The notes beneath the pieces are model-generated. The model did not search any database and was not told the origin of the DNA. It worked only from the letters and a program-made list of their open reading frames with translations. DNA of 64,000 nt from a virus: positions 1 to 64,000 of IMG/VR virus record IMGVR_UViG_3300027996_000011. The stretch is one strand, 5' to 3'. Positions within the stretch are counted from its first letter, which is position 1; each line of letters opens with the position of its first letter. The position numbers were made by a program, and so were the translations under genes. Of this stretch, positions 33,448-42,537 are shown in pieces.

Positions 33448-34890
33448 ATGTCATTATCAGTAGTATTCAGTTCAAAAGAAATAAATAAAGATTTTATAGA
33501 GTTAATAAAAAAAACCTCTGGGGTACATAAAATAGAAATTTTACCATATGAAAATCCAGGAAAATATTCTTTAACTGATGTCTACAATATGGGTTTGAAG
33601 GACTCAAAAAATGACATAGTTTTATTTTGTCATGACGATATTAAGTTTGATACTAAAAATTGGGGTAGAAAGTTACTTAAACATTTTGAAAAAAGTGATT
33701 ATGGTATATTAGGTGTTGCTGGATGTAGGTATTTACCTGAATCTGGAAAATGGTGGGAAATACCATCAGAAATGATGGGTCAGGTTTACCACGAAAATGA
33801 TGGTAAAAGATGGTTATCAACATATAACCCTAAATTTGGTAATAATATATTACCCTCTGTTTTAGTTGATGGGTTATTTTTTGCTGTTAATAAGAATAAC
33901 TTATCTAGGGATTTTGACGAGTCCGTTAGGGGGTTCCATTTTTATGATTTAAACTTCTGTGTACAAAACTTCTTGTCTGGTGTTAAAATTGGTGTTATCT
34001 CTAATATTGACATTACCCACTTATCTATTGGTCAAACTAATCAAGAATGGGAAAGGAATAGGATTTTATTTAGTGAAAAGTATAGTGATAGTTTACCATT
34101 AATGGTTAGCTTAGTTATGCCCGAATTAAAACCTAAAAAAAGTAGTCCTTTAGTTTCTATTATAATTCCTGTTTATAATTATGGAAAAACTTTAGATAGG
34201 GCAATAACTTCAGTATTTTCCCAAACCTATAAAAATTTAGAAATTATTATAATAGATGATGGGTCTACAGATAATTTTACAAAGTTAAAACTTAAAAATT
34301 TAAAATTACCAAATACTAAAATCATATTTCAAGAAAATGGAGGCCCTTCTAAAGCTAGGAATGAAGGTATAAAAATTTCTAGTGGTGAATATATTTTACC
34401 TTTGGATTCTGATGATTTGATGCACCCTACTTACGTAGAACAGTGTATAAAAATTATAACTACAGATAAAAAATATAGCCCTATATATTGTGATACAGTA
34501 CATGAGGGACAAATGAGGGGTATAGAAAAAAGGCCTGAGTGGAGTAAAGAAAGATTAATTAATGGCCCTTTTATCGTTAATTGTTCTATGTTTAGTAGAG
34601 AAGCTTTTGATTCTATAAATGGTTATGACGAAGAACTAAAAGGTTGGGAGGATTACGACATGTGGTTACGAATGATGCAAGAAGGTTATGTGGGTAAAAG
34701 AATCCCAAACCCTTTATTTATTTATTTCCACCATGAAAGTGAAGGGACGGTATCCACTATAGCAAATCAAGATACTAAATCACTACACGAAAAAATATTA
34801 ATAAAAAACAAGTTAATAACTGACCCAGCTAAAACATCTATTTACACTCCTTTAACGAATAATAACACATCATTTAATTCATTTGTATAA
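33448..34890 (+). CDS. Two-domain glycosyltransferase (GT2 at C-terminus)
   Basis: A 480-residue protein with two glycosyltransferase-like halves. Residues 1-220 have SKNDIVLFCHDDIKFDTKNW and a later LPSVLVDGLFFAVNKNNL, a GT-A-like fold with HDD in place of DXD. Residues 235-470 are a standard GT2 domain: VSIIIPVYNYGKTLDRAITS, LEIIIIDDGSTDN, GGPSKARNEGIKISSGEYIL and PLDSDDL (DXD). Two sugars may be added in sequence. It is the first gene of the dense sugar cluster, 9 bases after the dUTPase stop. Confidence 0.8.
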   Translation: MSLSVVFSSKEINKDFIELIKKTSGVHKIEILPYENPGKYSLTDVYNMGLKDSKNDIVLFCHDDIKFDTKNWGRKLLKHFEKSDYGILGVAGCRYLPESGKWWEIPSEMMGQVYHENDGKRWLSTYNPKFGNNILPSVLVDGLFFAVNKNNLSRDFDESVRGFHFYDLNFCVQNFLSGVKIGVISNIDITHLSIGQTNQEWERNRILFSEKYSDSLPLMVSLVMPELKPKKSSPLVSIIIPVYNYGKTLDRAITSVFSQTYKNLEIIIIDDGSTDNFTKLKLKNLKLPNTKIIFQENGGPSKARNEGIKISSGEYILPLDSDDLMHPTYVEQCIKIITTDKKYSPIYCDTVHEGQMRGIEKRPEWSKERLINGPFIVNCSMFSREAFDSINGYDEELKGWEDYDMWLRMMQEGYVGKRIPNPLFIYFHHESEGTVSTIANQDTKSLHEKILIKNKLITDPAKTSIYTPLTNNNTSFNSFV

Positions 34891-34893
34891 AAT

Positions 34894-35589
34894 ATGGAAA
34901 CACTAACAGTATTATGTTCAAACTACAATTCAGATAGGTGGATTGATAACTACTTATTGTCACTTAACAACCAACTTCTTAAGGAGTTTACTATTATATT
35001 TGTTGACGCAAATTCTACTGACCACTCACTTAAAACAATTAAAAATTATAAATTTAGAGAAGGTATCACCAAAAAAATTATAGAAAACGATAAAAGAATT
35101 ACGATTTACGAAGCTTGGAATATGGCTATAGAGGCTAGTAAAAGTGAGTTTGTAATTAATTTTAATACTGATGATAGATTGTTTCCCGGTGCCTTACTAA
35201 CCCTATACCATTATATGGTACAAAATCCAAATGTTGACATTGCTTATGGTACTAGTTTAATTGTTGGTGATGAGGACCATAATAATATTAGAGGAATACA
35301 GAATTGGCCGGAACATAGCCACGAAATATTATTACAAAATTGTATTTGTGGACCATTTCCAATAGTAAAAAAATCAGTACTTGTAAATAATGGATTATTT
35401 AACCCAAAATATACTATATCAGGTGATTATGAAATGTGGTTAAGACTATCTAAAAGAAATTACAAATTTAAAAAAATAATTGACTTTTTAGGTTCATACT
35501 ACGACAACCCTAAAGGGGTTAGTTCCGATAAATCCACACTACAAGAACACATAAAACAAGATACTGAAATAAGAAATTTACATAGATGA
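34894..35589 (+). CDS. GT2-family glycosyltransferase
   Basis: A 231-residue GT-A enzyme: LTVLCSNYNSDRWIDNYLLS at the N-terminus, FTIIFVDANSTDHSLK, then YEAWNMAIEASKSEFVINFN followed by TDD as the DXD-like metal site. The C-terminus (GDYEMWLRLSKRNYKF) is the usual GT2 end motif. Donor and acceptor unknown. It overlaps the next gene by 4 bases (ATGA). Confidence 0.8.
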   Translation: METLTVLCSNYNSDRWIDNYLLSLNNQLLKEFTIIFVDANSTDHSLKTIKNYKFREGITKKIIENDKRITIYEAWNMAIEASKSEFVINFNTDDRLFPGALLTLYHYMVQNPNVDIAYGTSLIVGDEDHNNIRGIQNWPEHSHEILLQNCICGPFPIVKKSVLVNNGLFNPKYTISGDYEMWLRLSKRNYKFKKIIDFLGSYYDNPKGVSSDKSTLQEHIKQDTEIRNLHR

Positions 35590-36272
35590 AAAAATTAATC
35601 TGTTATAGTTTGTGGGGTGATAACCCTAGATATACTGAAGGAGCTATTAGAAATGCTGAATTAGCTAAAGTAGTATATCCTGATTGGATTTGTAGGTTTT
35701 ATGTTGGTAATTGTGTTCCGATTGATATAATGAATAGATTAACTTCTTTTGATAATGTTGAAATAGTTGAGATGGGTGTTGTTGGTGATTGGACTGGTAT
35801 GTTTTGGCGTTTTACCGCTGCTAGTGATAAAGATGTTAGTATTATGTTATCTAGAGATACTGATAGTAGATTAACTTTACGGGAAAAGTATTCTGTGGAT
35901 GAGTGGTTAAATAGTAAGTTTAGTTTTCATATTATGAGAGACCACCCTTATCATTCTACCGAAATTTTAGGTGGTATGTGGGGTGTTAAAGGTGACATAT
36001 TAGACGGTATAAGTAATTTAATAACTGATTATGTAAAAGGTGATTTTTGGCAAGTAGACCAGAATTTTTTAAGAGAAAAAATTTGGCCTTTAGTTAAAGA
36101 AAATTCTTTTACTCACGATGAATTCTTTAGTCATGTTTTTGGTCCTGCTAACCCATATAAATTTAAAAGAGACCCCAAACACTTTATTGGTCAAGCTTAC
36201 GATGGTGATGATAAAATATTAGACGATAATGTATATTTTAATGATTACTTAGATAAGTCTAAAAAAATATAA
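35586..36272 (+). CDS. Putative glycosyltransferase with RDTDSR motif
   Basis: A 228-residue protein starting MKKLICYSLWGDNPRYTEGA. The region WRFTAASDKDVSIMLSRDTD with following SR has a DXD-type acidic pair near residue 95, and the later HIMRDHPYHSTEILGGMWGV fits an acceptor-binding loop of small GT-A-type enzymes. It lies inside the sugar cluster and is coupled to both neighbours. The exact family is not clear. Confidence 0.6.
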   Translation: MKKLICYSLWGDNPRYTEGAIRNAELAKVVYPDWICRFYVGNCVPIDIMNRLTSFDNVEIVEMGVVGDWTGMFWRFTAASDKDVSIMLSRDTDSRLTLREKYSVDEWLNSKFSFHIMRDHPYHSTEILGGMWGVKGDILDGISNLITDYVKGDFWQVDQNFLREKIWPLVKENSFTHDEFFSHVFGPANPYKFKRDPKHFIGQAYDGDDKILDDNVYFNDYLDKSKKI

Positions 36273-36276
36273 CAAT

Positions 36277-37104
36277 ATGAGAGTTTACGCAAATATAATG
36301 ACAAAAAATGAGGAGCTACTACTAAACGAACTACTCCCAATATGGAATAACTACCCAGTAGAAAAATTTATCTTTTATAACGATAATTCTACAGACGGTA
36401 GCGTTAACCTTATAAAATCCTACTTAGGTGATAGAGCTGTTATTCTTAATGATAATTTAGAAGAATTTAATGAATCACACAATAGGTCTAGAATGTTAGA
36501 ATATAGTAGAGAAGATGGGGCTACTCATGTTATAGCTTTTGATTGTGACGAATTACTCTCAAATAATACTATAACTAATTTTAATGAGGTTATTAATATG
36601 TATGAAACTAAAGACGTTTATCTTTACTGGTATAATGTTGTAAATAACACTTTAAGTGAGACTAGGAATGACCCTTCTTACATACATAACTATCGTAGTT
36701 TTATATTACCACTTAAAAATACTGGTAAATTTAACTTAGCTTTATGGAAATACCACACACCTAGAACACCACAAATCAACCTACCTAAAAGCACAACTAA
36801 AGATTATGGTGTTATACACCTACAATCAATTAATACAAAATTTTACGCCTTAAAACAATTATGGTATAAACACTATGAGTATGTTAAATATAACCACCCG
36901 GTAACATTTATTAATCAAAGATATGACCCAGTAATTAATAATTTAAATTTTATGTCTGTACAAACACCAGAAGAAATTCTTGGTGATATAAAATTTGACC
37001 ACACGGTATATGATAAGATGTGTGAACATAAAGGATATTTAAAATTTATAAAAGAAAATTATAATAGTGAGTTAGTTACTTTTGGTTCTGAGTTTTTAGA
37101 TTAA
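36277..37104 (+). CDS. Glycosyltransferase family 2-like (GT92-type) protein
   Basis: A 275-residue protein starting MRVYANIMTKNEELLLNELL. The opening (N-x-M-x-x-K-N-E-E, then EKFIFYNDNSTDGSVNLIKS) and THVIAFDCDELLSNN near residue 88 (DCDE as the metal-binding site) place it with the GT2-like transferases that use a DXDE motif. It has a His-rich middle (YKHYEYVKYNHP). Acceptor unknown. A gap of 38 bases to the next gene holds a weak host-type promoter match. Confidence 0.65.
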   Translation: MRVYANIMTKNEELLLNELLPIWNNYPVEKFIFYNDNSTDGSVNLIKSYLGDRAVILNDNLEEFNESHNRSRMLEYSREDGATHVIAFDCDELLSNNTITNFNEVINMYETKDVYLYWYNVVNNTLSETRNDPSYIHNYRSFILPLKNTGKFNLALWKYHTPRTPQINLPKSTTKDYGVIHLQSINTKFYALKQLWYKHYEYVKYNHPVTFINQRYDPVINNLNFMSVQTPEEILGDIKFDHTVYDKMCEHKGYLKFIKENYNSELVTFGSEFLD

Positions 37105-37108
37105 AATA

Positions 37109-37139
37109 TTTACGAATATAAAAATAATATGTATATTTT
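37109..37139 (+). promoter_or_regulatory. Weak host-type promoter match before FkbM gene
   Basis: TTT at 37109-37111 and TATATTTT at 37132-37139, 20 bases apart, with the ATG three bases later. The second box is the same as before the helicase gene, but the first lacks the G of TTG. It may restart transcription inside the sugar cluster. Confidence 0.3.
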
Positions 37140-37142
37140 AGT

Positions 37143-37769
37143 ATGGACCATCACGATAAACTAAACTTCGAAGAAATCACTAAATTTATTAAAGATGATA
37201 GTGTTGTTGTAGATGTTGGGGCACATATAGGTGGTTATTGTGATTTTTTTTTAGAGAAGTTGGGTAAGTCAGGTAAAATATACGCTTTAGAAATACACCC
37301 AAAGAACTACGCTAGACTGTATAATAAATATAAATTATTAAATAATTTAGTTTTGATTCATAAAGCTGCTTCTAATAATGACGGGGTTGAGGATGTGTAT
37401 CATAACGGTAGTCCCGGACATACCCAAACTACTAATATATTAGGTAAAGACACTAATGAAGTAAGTGTGCCTAGAATTGGTTCGATACAGAGTATTAAAT
37501 TGGACACACTATTACATAATGAAAATAGTATAGATTTAGTAAAGATTGATGTTGAGGGTGCTGAGATAAAAGTTTTAGAAGGATTATCTAAAATACATAA
37601 TAGAATTAATCATTTACTTATTGAATGTCATTTTGATAAGGATTGGGGCAGGATAAAAGACCTTTTACTTAATGAGTATAATTTTTTGTGTTACGATTTA
37701 AGTGATAAAAACAATATAGATATTACCACTGACAAACGAGCTTATCAGTGTTTATGTAAAAAAAAATAA
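37143..37769 (+). CDS. FkbM-family methyltransferase
   Basis: A 208-residue SAM-dependent methyltransferase. SVVVDVGAHIGGYCDFFLEK is the SAM-binding loop, IYALEIHPKNYARLYNK has the acidic residue after strand 2, and IDLVKIDVEGAEIKVLEGL is the typical FkbM segment. FkbM enzymes O-methylate sugars and other small molecules. It probably caps or modifies a glycan made by the cluster. A second FkbM gene lies at 40650. Confidence 0.85.
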   Translation: MDHHDKLNFEEITKFIKDDSVVVDVGAHIGGYCDFFLEKLGKSGKIYALEIHPKNYARLYNKYKLLNNLVLIHKAASNNDGVEDVYHNGSPGHTQTTNILGKDTNEVSVPRIGSIQSIKLDTLLHNENSIDLVKIDVEGAEIKVLEGLSKIHNRINHLLIECHFDKDWGRIKDLLLNEYNFLCYDLSDKNNIDITTDKRAYQCLCKKK

Positions 37770-37775
37770 TTTAAT

Positions 37776-38690
37776 ATGAAAAAAGTAATAGTTACAGGAG
37801 GGGCTGGATTTATAGGTTCACATTTAGTGGATAAATTAATATCTAAAGGTGTGACAGTTATTGTATTAGATAACCTATCATCAGGTAAAGAAAAAAATAT
37901 AAATCCCAAGGCTACACACATAAATGTGGATTTAAGTACTATGGATACCAAAAAATTTCATTGGGAGTTATATCCTATGAAGTTTTTTAAAAATGTCGAC
38001 ACCGTTTTTCATTTGGCAGCTACACCACAAGTACAATATTCCATAGAGAACCCAACAGATAACAATAATTTAGACTCTTTAATTAATATTTTAGATTTAA
38101 GTAGGGTTATAGAAGCAAAAAGATTTGTATTCAGCAGTAGTTCTGCTGTTTATGGTAACCCAACTTACACACCAATAGATGAAAATCACCCACTAAACCC
38201 ATTAAGTCCTTATGCTCTACACAAATTAATTGGTGAACAGTATTGTAAACTGTACTCGAACTTGTATAATTTAGATACAGCGTGTTTAAGGTATTTTAAT
38301 GCATATGGTAATAGAATGCCTAACAAAGGAGCTTACAGAAGTGTAATATCTATTTTTATGGAACAAACTGAAAAAAAACAACTACTTAATATTGTAAATG
38401 ACGGTGAACAAAAAAGAGATTTTGTACATGTAGAAGACATTGTCCAAGCAAACATTCTATGTGCTGAATCAAAAAATAATCTTAATGGTGAAATATTTAA
38501 TGTGGGTACCGGTAAAGCTTTTACTGTTAATGAAATAGCTAATATGTTTGGTGGTGAAAAAAAATATGGTGAGCTTAGGATTGAACCCAAGGATTCGGTA
38601 GCTGAAAACGCAAAAATAATTTTAGACTTGGGTTGGTCACCTACGGGAAACTTAAATAATTGGATAAATAAAATATTAAATAATGAATAG
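37776..38690 (+). CDS. NAD-dependent sugar epimerase (GalE/WbpP-like)
   Basis: A 304-residue extended SDR protein. VIVTGGAGFIGSHLVDKLIS is the NAD-binding motif, followed by VFHLAATPQVQYSIENPTDN. FVFSSSSAVYGNP holds the catalytic Ser, and SPYALHKLIGEQYCKLYSN the YxxxK pair. RYFNAYGNRMPNKGAYRSVI is the substrate loop of UDP-hexose 4-epimerases. It likely interconverts UDP-sugars such as UDP-GlcNAc and UDP-GalNAc. Exact substrate unknown. The stop overlaps the next start by 8 bases. Confidence 0.8.
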   Translation: MKKVIVTGGAGFIGSHLVDKLISKGVTVIVLDNLSSGKEKNINPKATHINVDLSTMDTKKFHWELYPMKFFKNVDTVFHLAATPQVQYSIENPTDNNNLDSLINILDLSRVIEAKRFVFSSSSAVYGNPTYTPIDENHPLNPLSPYALHKLIGEQYCKLYSNLYNLDTACLRYFNAYGNRMPNKGAYRSVISIFMEQTEKKQLLNIVNDGEQKRDFVHVEDIVQANILCAESKNNLNGEIFNVGTGKAFTVNEIANMFGGEKKYGELRIEPKDSVAENAKIILDLGWSPTGNLNNWINKILNNE

Positions 38691-39333
38691 TAAGACCATA
38701 TCTTTATGTATTACGTGTTATGATGGTGATTATCATTTACTTAATACATTATTAAATGAGTGTAAAAAACAAACTGTACCACCTAATGAGATTATAATAT
38801 CTTCTAGTGGTTTGGGTAGTGAATCTTTGTTAGGTATTGGTATGATAAAAATAAAAGGAGTGGAGGTGCCGATTATTAGTGTGAATTTTTTAGATAGACA
38901 TTCTGAAGGTAGAGCAAGAAATGAAGGCGGTTTAAAATCAAATATGGACATTATACAGTTTTTTGATGTAGATGATACCCCACACCCCCAAAGAATAGAA
39001 ATAACCAAAAAAATATTCGAGACTACTAATTGTGACGCTTTAGTCCACAGTTACCAAACTAATAATAAAGGGTTTGAGTCTTTAACTTTTACACCTTCTA
39101 AAGTTTTTGATTGTAGGTGGAACCCTGATAATGGTTTGGGTGGTGGCCAACTTATAGCTAACAAAGAATGTAATATAGCTCATGGCCCTATAACAATAAA
39201 AAAAGAGATTTCAGAAAGTATAAAATACACTTTTGATAGTAGAGCTGCGGATTGTAAATTTGCTGGCAAATTAATGGAAAATAACTATAAAGTATTTTAT
39301 TATGATGATATATTAATGAATTATAATTTATAA
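38683..39333 (+). CDS. Glycosyltransferase-like protein (GT2-like)
   Basis: A 216-residue protein starting MNSKTISLCITCYDGDYHLL. NEIIISSSGLGSESLL, then EGRARNEGGLKSNMDIIQFF and DVDDTPHPQRIEI provide a GT-A-like core with DVDD as the metal site. The C-terminal end (SRAADCKFAGKLMENNYKVF) fits GT2 ends. It is short for the family. It is flanked by the epimerase and a GT32-like gene, with one base to the next ATG. Confidence 0.65.
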   Translation: MNSKTISLCITCYDGDYHLLNTLLNECKKQTVPPNEIIISSSGLGSESLLGIGMIKIKGVEVPIISVNFLDRHSEGRARNEGGLKSNMDIIQFFDVDDTPHPQRIEITKKIFETTNCDALVHSYQTNNKGFESLTFTPSKVFDCRWNPDNGLGGGQLIANKECNIAHGPITIKKEISESIKYTFDSRAADCKFAGKLMENNYKVFYYDDILMNYNL

Positions 39334-39334
39334 C

Positions 39335-40090
39335 ATGGAAAACTACACTACATACTGTTGGTGGACAGGTGATAACGAACTATCAGAAAATAGAAAAAAG
39401 TCCTTAGAGACCATGAAAATAGCACCTGGGGGTAATATTGTCTTCATAGATAAGGACAATTTAAAAGATTATATATTACCGGAATCCCCATTACATGAAG
39501 GGTACCATTACCTTTCACCAATCCAAAAAGGTGATTATTTAAAATGTTATTTTATGCATCATTATGGTGGTGGTTATAGTGATATAAAACAAACTTCTAA
39601 ACCGTGGACTGAATACTTTGATAGGTTAAATGAAAATAAAGATTTGTACGCTATAGGGTATGGTGAAAGGGAACCAAATCATGTAGCTTGTCTAGAAGAT
39701 TGTAGGTTAGACCCTCAAGAATCAATTAAATGTAGAACCAACACACTTAGTGAAGATGGTAAATCGTGGACATCCCAACACCTAAGAAATAACTGGACTA
39801 AGTTAATTGGTTGTGGGTTAATGATTTGTAGAAAAAATACACCTTTTACTCGTGACTGGTGGGAAGCTTTAAATGAAAAAATGGATGGATACCTAGAAGA
39901 ATTAAAAAAGTACCCCTCTCAATGGCCTCGAGATTCTCATAACCATGTAAACCCTAATACTGGTGAAAAATCTAAATATCCAATTGCGTGGGCGGTATTA
40001 CACGGACATGTATATCATCCACTAACTTTAAAACACCATAAAAATATAGACCAGGATTTAACCTACCCTGTAATGAGTAATTACCAATAA
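39335..40090 (+). CDS. GT32-like / capsular-polysaccharide-type transferase
   Basis: A 251-residue protein starting MENYTTYCWWTGDNELSENR. The stretch GDYLKCYFMHHYGGGYSDIK near residue 70 is the characteristic D-x-x-R/K-x-x-x-x-x-x-G-G-x-Y-x-D motif of GT32/capsule-synthesis transferases, with SDIK as the DXD-like site. The rest is aromatic-rich. It probably transfers a sugar to a polysaccharide. It follows the preceding gene by one base and precedes a methyltransferase-like gene by two. Confidence 0.7.
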   Translation: MENYTTYCWWTGDNELSENRKKSLETMKIAPGGNIVFIDKDNLKDYILPESPLHEGYHYLSPIQKGDYLKCYFMHHYGGGYSDIKQTSKPWTEYFDRLNENKDLYAIGYGEREPNHVACLEDCRLDPQESIKCRTNTLSEDGKSWTSQHLRNNWTKLIGCGLMICRKNTPFTRDWWEALNEKMDGYLEELKKYPSQWPRDSHNHVNPNTGEKSKYPIAWAVLHGHVYHPLTLKHHKNIDQDLTYPVMSNYQ

Positions 40091-40092
40091 CT

Positions 40093-40653
40093 ATGAGTTC
40101 ACATTCACACTGGTCTACGGCCACCGATAAAATTTTTATTAAAAAAATATATGATAATATAGGGGCATACATCAATCAAGGAACTATCCTAGATTTAGGT
40201 GTTGAGGATTATAATTTTGATTGTAATGGGTTTATTGATAACCAGTCTGTAAAATATTGGCAATTGGAACCTAATCGAGTTTGTGGAAATAATGATGGTT
40301 TTTTTAATTGTACCGTACAGGAATGTTTGGACAAGTATCCTGGTAATGAAAATAAATTTGATTCTATATTAGATTTTGGGGTTTTGGGTTGGAATGGAAT
40401 TAGGTTTTCCCAAGAAGAACAAGAAAAATATATTAGTGTTATCCTTAAACTCTTAAAACCTGGTGGTTTATATATTTTACATGGTGATAGAGTTGAGGAG
40501 GATGAAGAGTATAAAATTAATATAGATAAATTTATATCTCCTAACTTTGAGTTGGTTTCGGTTATGGGGTTTAAGTCTCATGAGATTATAGAGTGCCCTA
40601 GATGGGGTACCGTATGGGATATAAGATTTTTTAAGAAAAATATAAAAATATGA
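40093..40653 (+). CDS. SAM-dependent methyltransferase-like protein
   Basis: A 186-residue class I methyltransferase-like protein. GTILDLGVEDYNFDCNGFID resembles the SAM loop, KYWQLEPNRVCGN has the acidic residue after strand 2, and LLKPGGLYILHGDRVEEDEE is a typical post-loop strand. The glycine loop is degenerate (LGVED rather than G-x-G-x-G), so activity is uncertain. It overlaps the FkbM-like gene downstream by 4 bases. Confidence 0.55.
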   Translation: MSSHSHWSTATDKIFIKKIYDNIGAYINQGTILDLGVEDYNFDCNGFIDNQSVKYWQLEPNRVCGNNDGFFNCTVQECLDKYPGNENKFDSILDFGVLGWNGIRFSQEEQEKYISVILKLLKPGGLYILHGDRVEEDEEYKINIDKFISPNFELVSVMGFKSHEIIECPRWGTVWDIRFFKKNIKI

Positions 40654-41231
40654 AAAAAGTATTACTAGACTGTGGTGCAAATCATTTTCAAGGACTTAAA
40701 AAATTAATAACTGACTTAGATGTTGATTCAGGGTGGGTTGTGCATTCTTTTGAACCTAACCCTAACATTAGTGTTCCTGCACCCCCCAACGTCACACTTC
40801 ATCGTAAAGCGATATGGATAGAAGATGGTATACAACCATTTGCTGTAGAATCTTCAAGAGCGGAGACGGGGTGTGATATTAATACTGGTGGTGGTTCCAC
40901 ACTAAACCAGAATGAGTTAATTCAAAACCTTTCCTCACCAGTAAGTTTTACTAAAATAGATGTACCAACCATAGACTTCTCCGAATTTATAAAAAATAAT
41001 TTTTCAAAAGAGGATTACATAGTGGTTAAAATGGACATTGAGGGGGCTGAGTTTGAGGTCATATCTAAATTAATAGATACCGGGGTGGTACATTATATTA
41101 ATTACTTACTTATCGAATATCACGATAAAACTTTTAAAACAGCACCTATAACACCTAGACCATTTTCACGAATTAAGTGTGAACAAATAAAATTTTTTAA
41201 CGATAATAATATTAAATTTGAATTATACTAA
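40650..41231 (+). CDS. FkbM-family methyltransferase (second copy)
   Basis: A 193-residue protein with FkbM features: MKKVLLDCGANHFQGLKKLI (SAM loop with D-C-G-A-N), VVHSFEPNPNISVPAPPNVT (acidic residue after strand 2) and IVVKMDIEGAEFEVISKLID. It is related in fold to the gene at 37143 but not a close copy, so it probably methylates a different sugar position. The stop overlaps the next start by one base (TAATG). Confidence 0.8.
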   Translation: MKKVLLDCGANHFQGLKKLITDLDVDSGWVVHSFEPNPNISVPAPPNVTLHRKAIWIEDGIQPFAVESSRAETGCDINTGGGSTLNQNELIQNLSSPVSFTKIDVPTIDFSEFIKNNFSKEDYIVVKMDIEGAEFEVISKLIDTGVVHYINYLLIEYHDKTFKTAPITPRPFSRIKCEQIKFFNDNNIKFELY

Positions 41232-41833
41232 TGAAATACAAAAACACAAATAAATTAATGATTGTGGCTCATGCAGATGATGAGTTAATTTGGGCTGGTG
41301 AAACACTACTAAAAGAGAAAGGACAGTGGGATATACTTTGTGTTGTTACACCAGACCACCAAAGTAAATTTAGGATACCAATGTTTTTAGAGAGTGTAAG
41401 TAACTACCTAGAATGCAACACTACAATGTTAGACTTTATAGATACTGGATGGAGGAGTAACACTCAAGCAAACCCAATCCGTGGTGATATAAACATACCT
41501 ATTTTAGAAAAGATTAAAAGTAAAGAATGGTCTATGATTTTAACTCACGGTGAATCCGGTGAATATGGTCATTACCACCACACTCAAGTACACCAATCAG
41601 TAAAAAGTATATTAACTGAAATTAATAAACTAGAAAAGCTTTTTGTGTTCGACCCAATTAAACACCCACATCCTTTAGTTTTATCTAAAGAAAAATTATC
41701 TTTGTTCGAAACCACATACGATATTGAAAGTAACTTACCACCAAGTCACCCTAGACAATGGATACATGGATGGAACACTAGTATGGGTTGGGAGGAGAGA
41801 ATAGTAAATTACAAAACTAAAAAAATATTATGA
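41231..41833 (+). CDS. PIG-L/LmbE-family N-deacetylase
   Basis: A 200-residue protein starting MKYKNTNKLMIVAHADDELI. AHADDE is the zinc-binding A-H-x-D-D motif of GlcNAc-PI/LmbE deacetylases, and ILTHGESGEYGHYHHTQVHQ (near residue 105) supplies the third His of the metal site. The enzyme removes an acetyl group from an N-acetylated sugar. A substrate in the phage glycan is likely. It overlaps the next gene by 4 bases. Confidence 0.85.
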   Translation: MKYKNTNKLMIVAHADDELIWAGETLLKEKGQWDILCVVTPDHQSKFRIPMFLESVSNYLECNTTMLDFIDTGWRSNTQANPIRGDINIPILEKIKSKEWSMILTHGESGEYGHYHHTQVHQSVKSILTEINKLEKLFVFDPIKHPHPLVLSKEKLSLFETTYDIESNLPPSHPRQWIHGWNTSMGWEERIVNYKTKKIL

Positions 41834-42537
41834 AAAATGAATTATGTATACACCACCACTTAGGTTTAGGTGACCATTTTGATATGAACGGTATGGTTAG
41901 AAATTACCTTAAGGAATATGACAAAGTACATATTTTTTCTAAACCAAATTACTACAAAATGATTGATTACATGTATAGGGATGAAGATAATATTTTAGTA
42001 GTTGAGATTCCTGGTGGTCCACAGGAGGTAATGCAGGCTGAGGAATATTATAGAAATAGTAATTGTGGTGAATTTTTGAGAATTGGTTTTGAGCATTATC
42101 CCTTTGGGCAAGAAGAATTATATGATAAGAATTGTTGGGAGTTTTTTTATGAACAGGTTGACGTTCCTTATGAAGTTAGAACTGATATGTTTCACGTGAA
42201 ACGTGACAAAGAAGGTGAAAATACACTACTTACTAAACTAAATCCAAACAAAGAAAAATTTATCTTTGTACATGATGATAAATCTAGGGGGTTCGAAGTT
42301 AGACGTAATTATTTTTTAGATAAAAATTTATTAGTTTTAGAAAATGATGTTAGTGAAAATATTTTTCACTTTATAAAATTAATAGAAGAAGCTGAAGAAA
42401 TACATTGTATGGAAAGTTCTATGAAGTCATTGATTGACCTTTATGCTAAAACTGATAATATTTTTTACCACGATTTTAGAAATCAGCCTATTGGTAACTT
42501 AACTCACAAAAAATGGAATGTCATAAAGTATGACTGA
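41830..42537 (+). CDS. GT-B-like protein, possibly a glycosyltransferase
   Basis: A 235-residue protein starting MKNELCIHHHLGLGDHFDMN. The GLGDH opening is like the G-x-G-D start of heptosyltransferase/GT9-type enzymes, and residues about 180-205 (AEEIHCMESSMKSLIDLY) fit the second-domain nucleotide-binding segment. It is about two-thirds of the usual GT9 length, so it could be a shortened form. It sits between the PIG-L gene and another transferase, overlapping the latter by 8 bases. Family uncertain. Confidence 0.5.
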   Translation: MKNELCIHHHLGLGDHFDMNGMVRNYLKEYDKVHIFSKPNYYKMIDYMYRDEDNILVVEIPGGPQEVMQAEEYYRNSNCGEFLRIGFEHYPFGQEELYDKNCWEFFYEQVDVPYEVRTDMFHVKRDKEGENTLLTKLNPNKEKFIFVHDDKSRGFEVRRNYFLDKNLLVLENDVSENIFHFIKLIEEAEEIHCMESSMKSLIDLYAKTDNIFYHDFRNQPIGNLTHKKWNVIKYD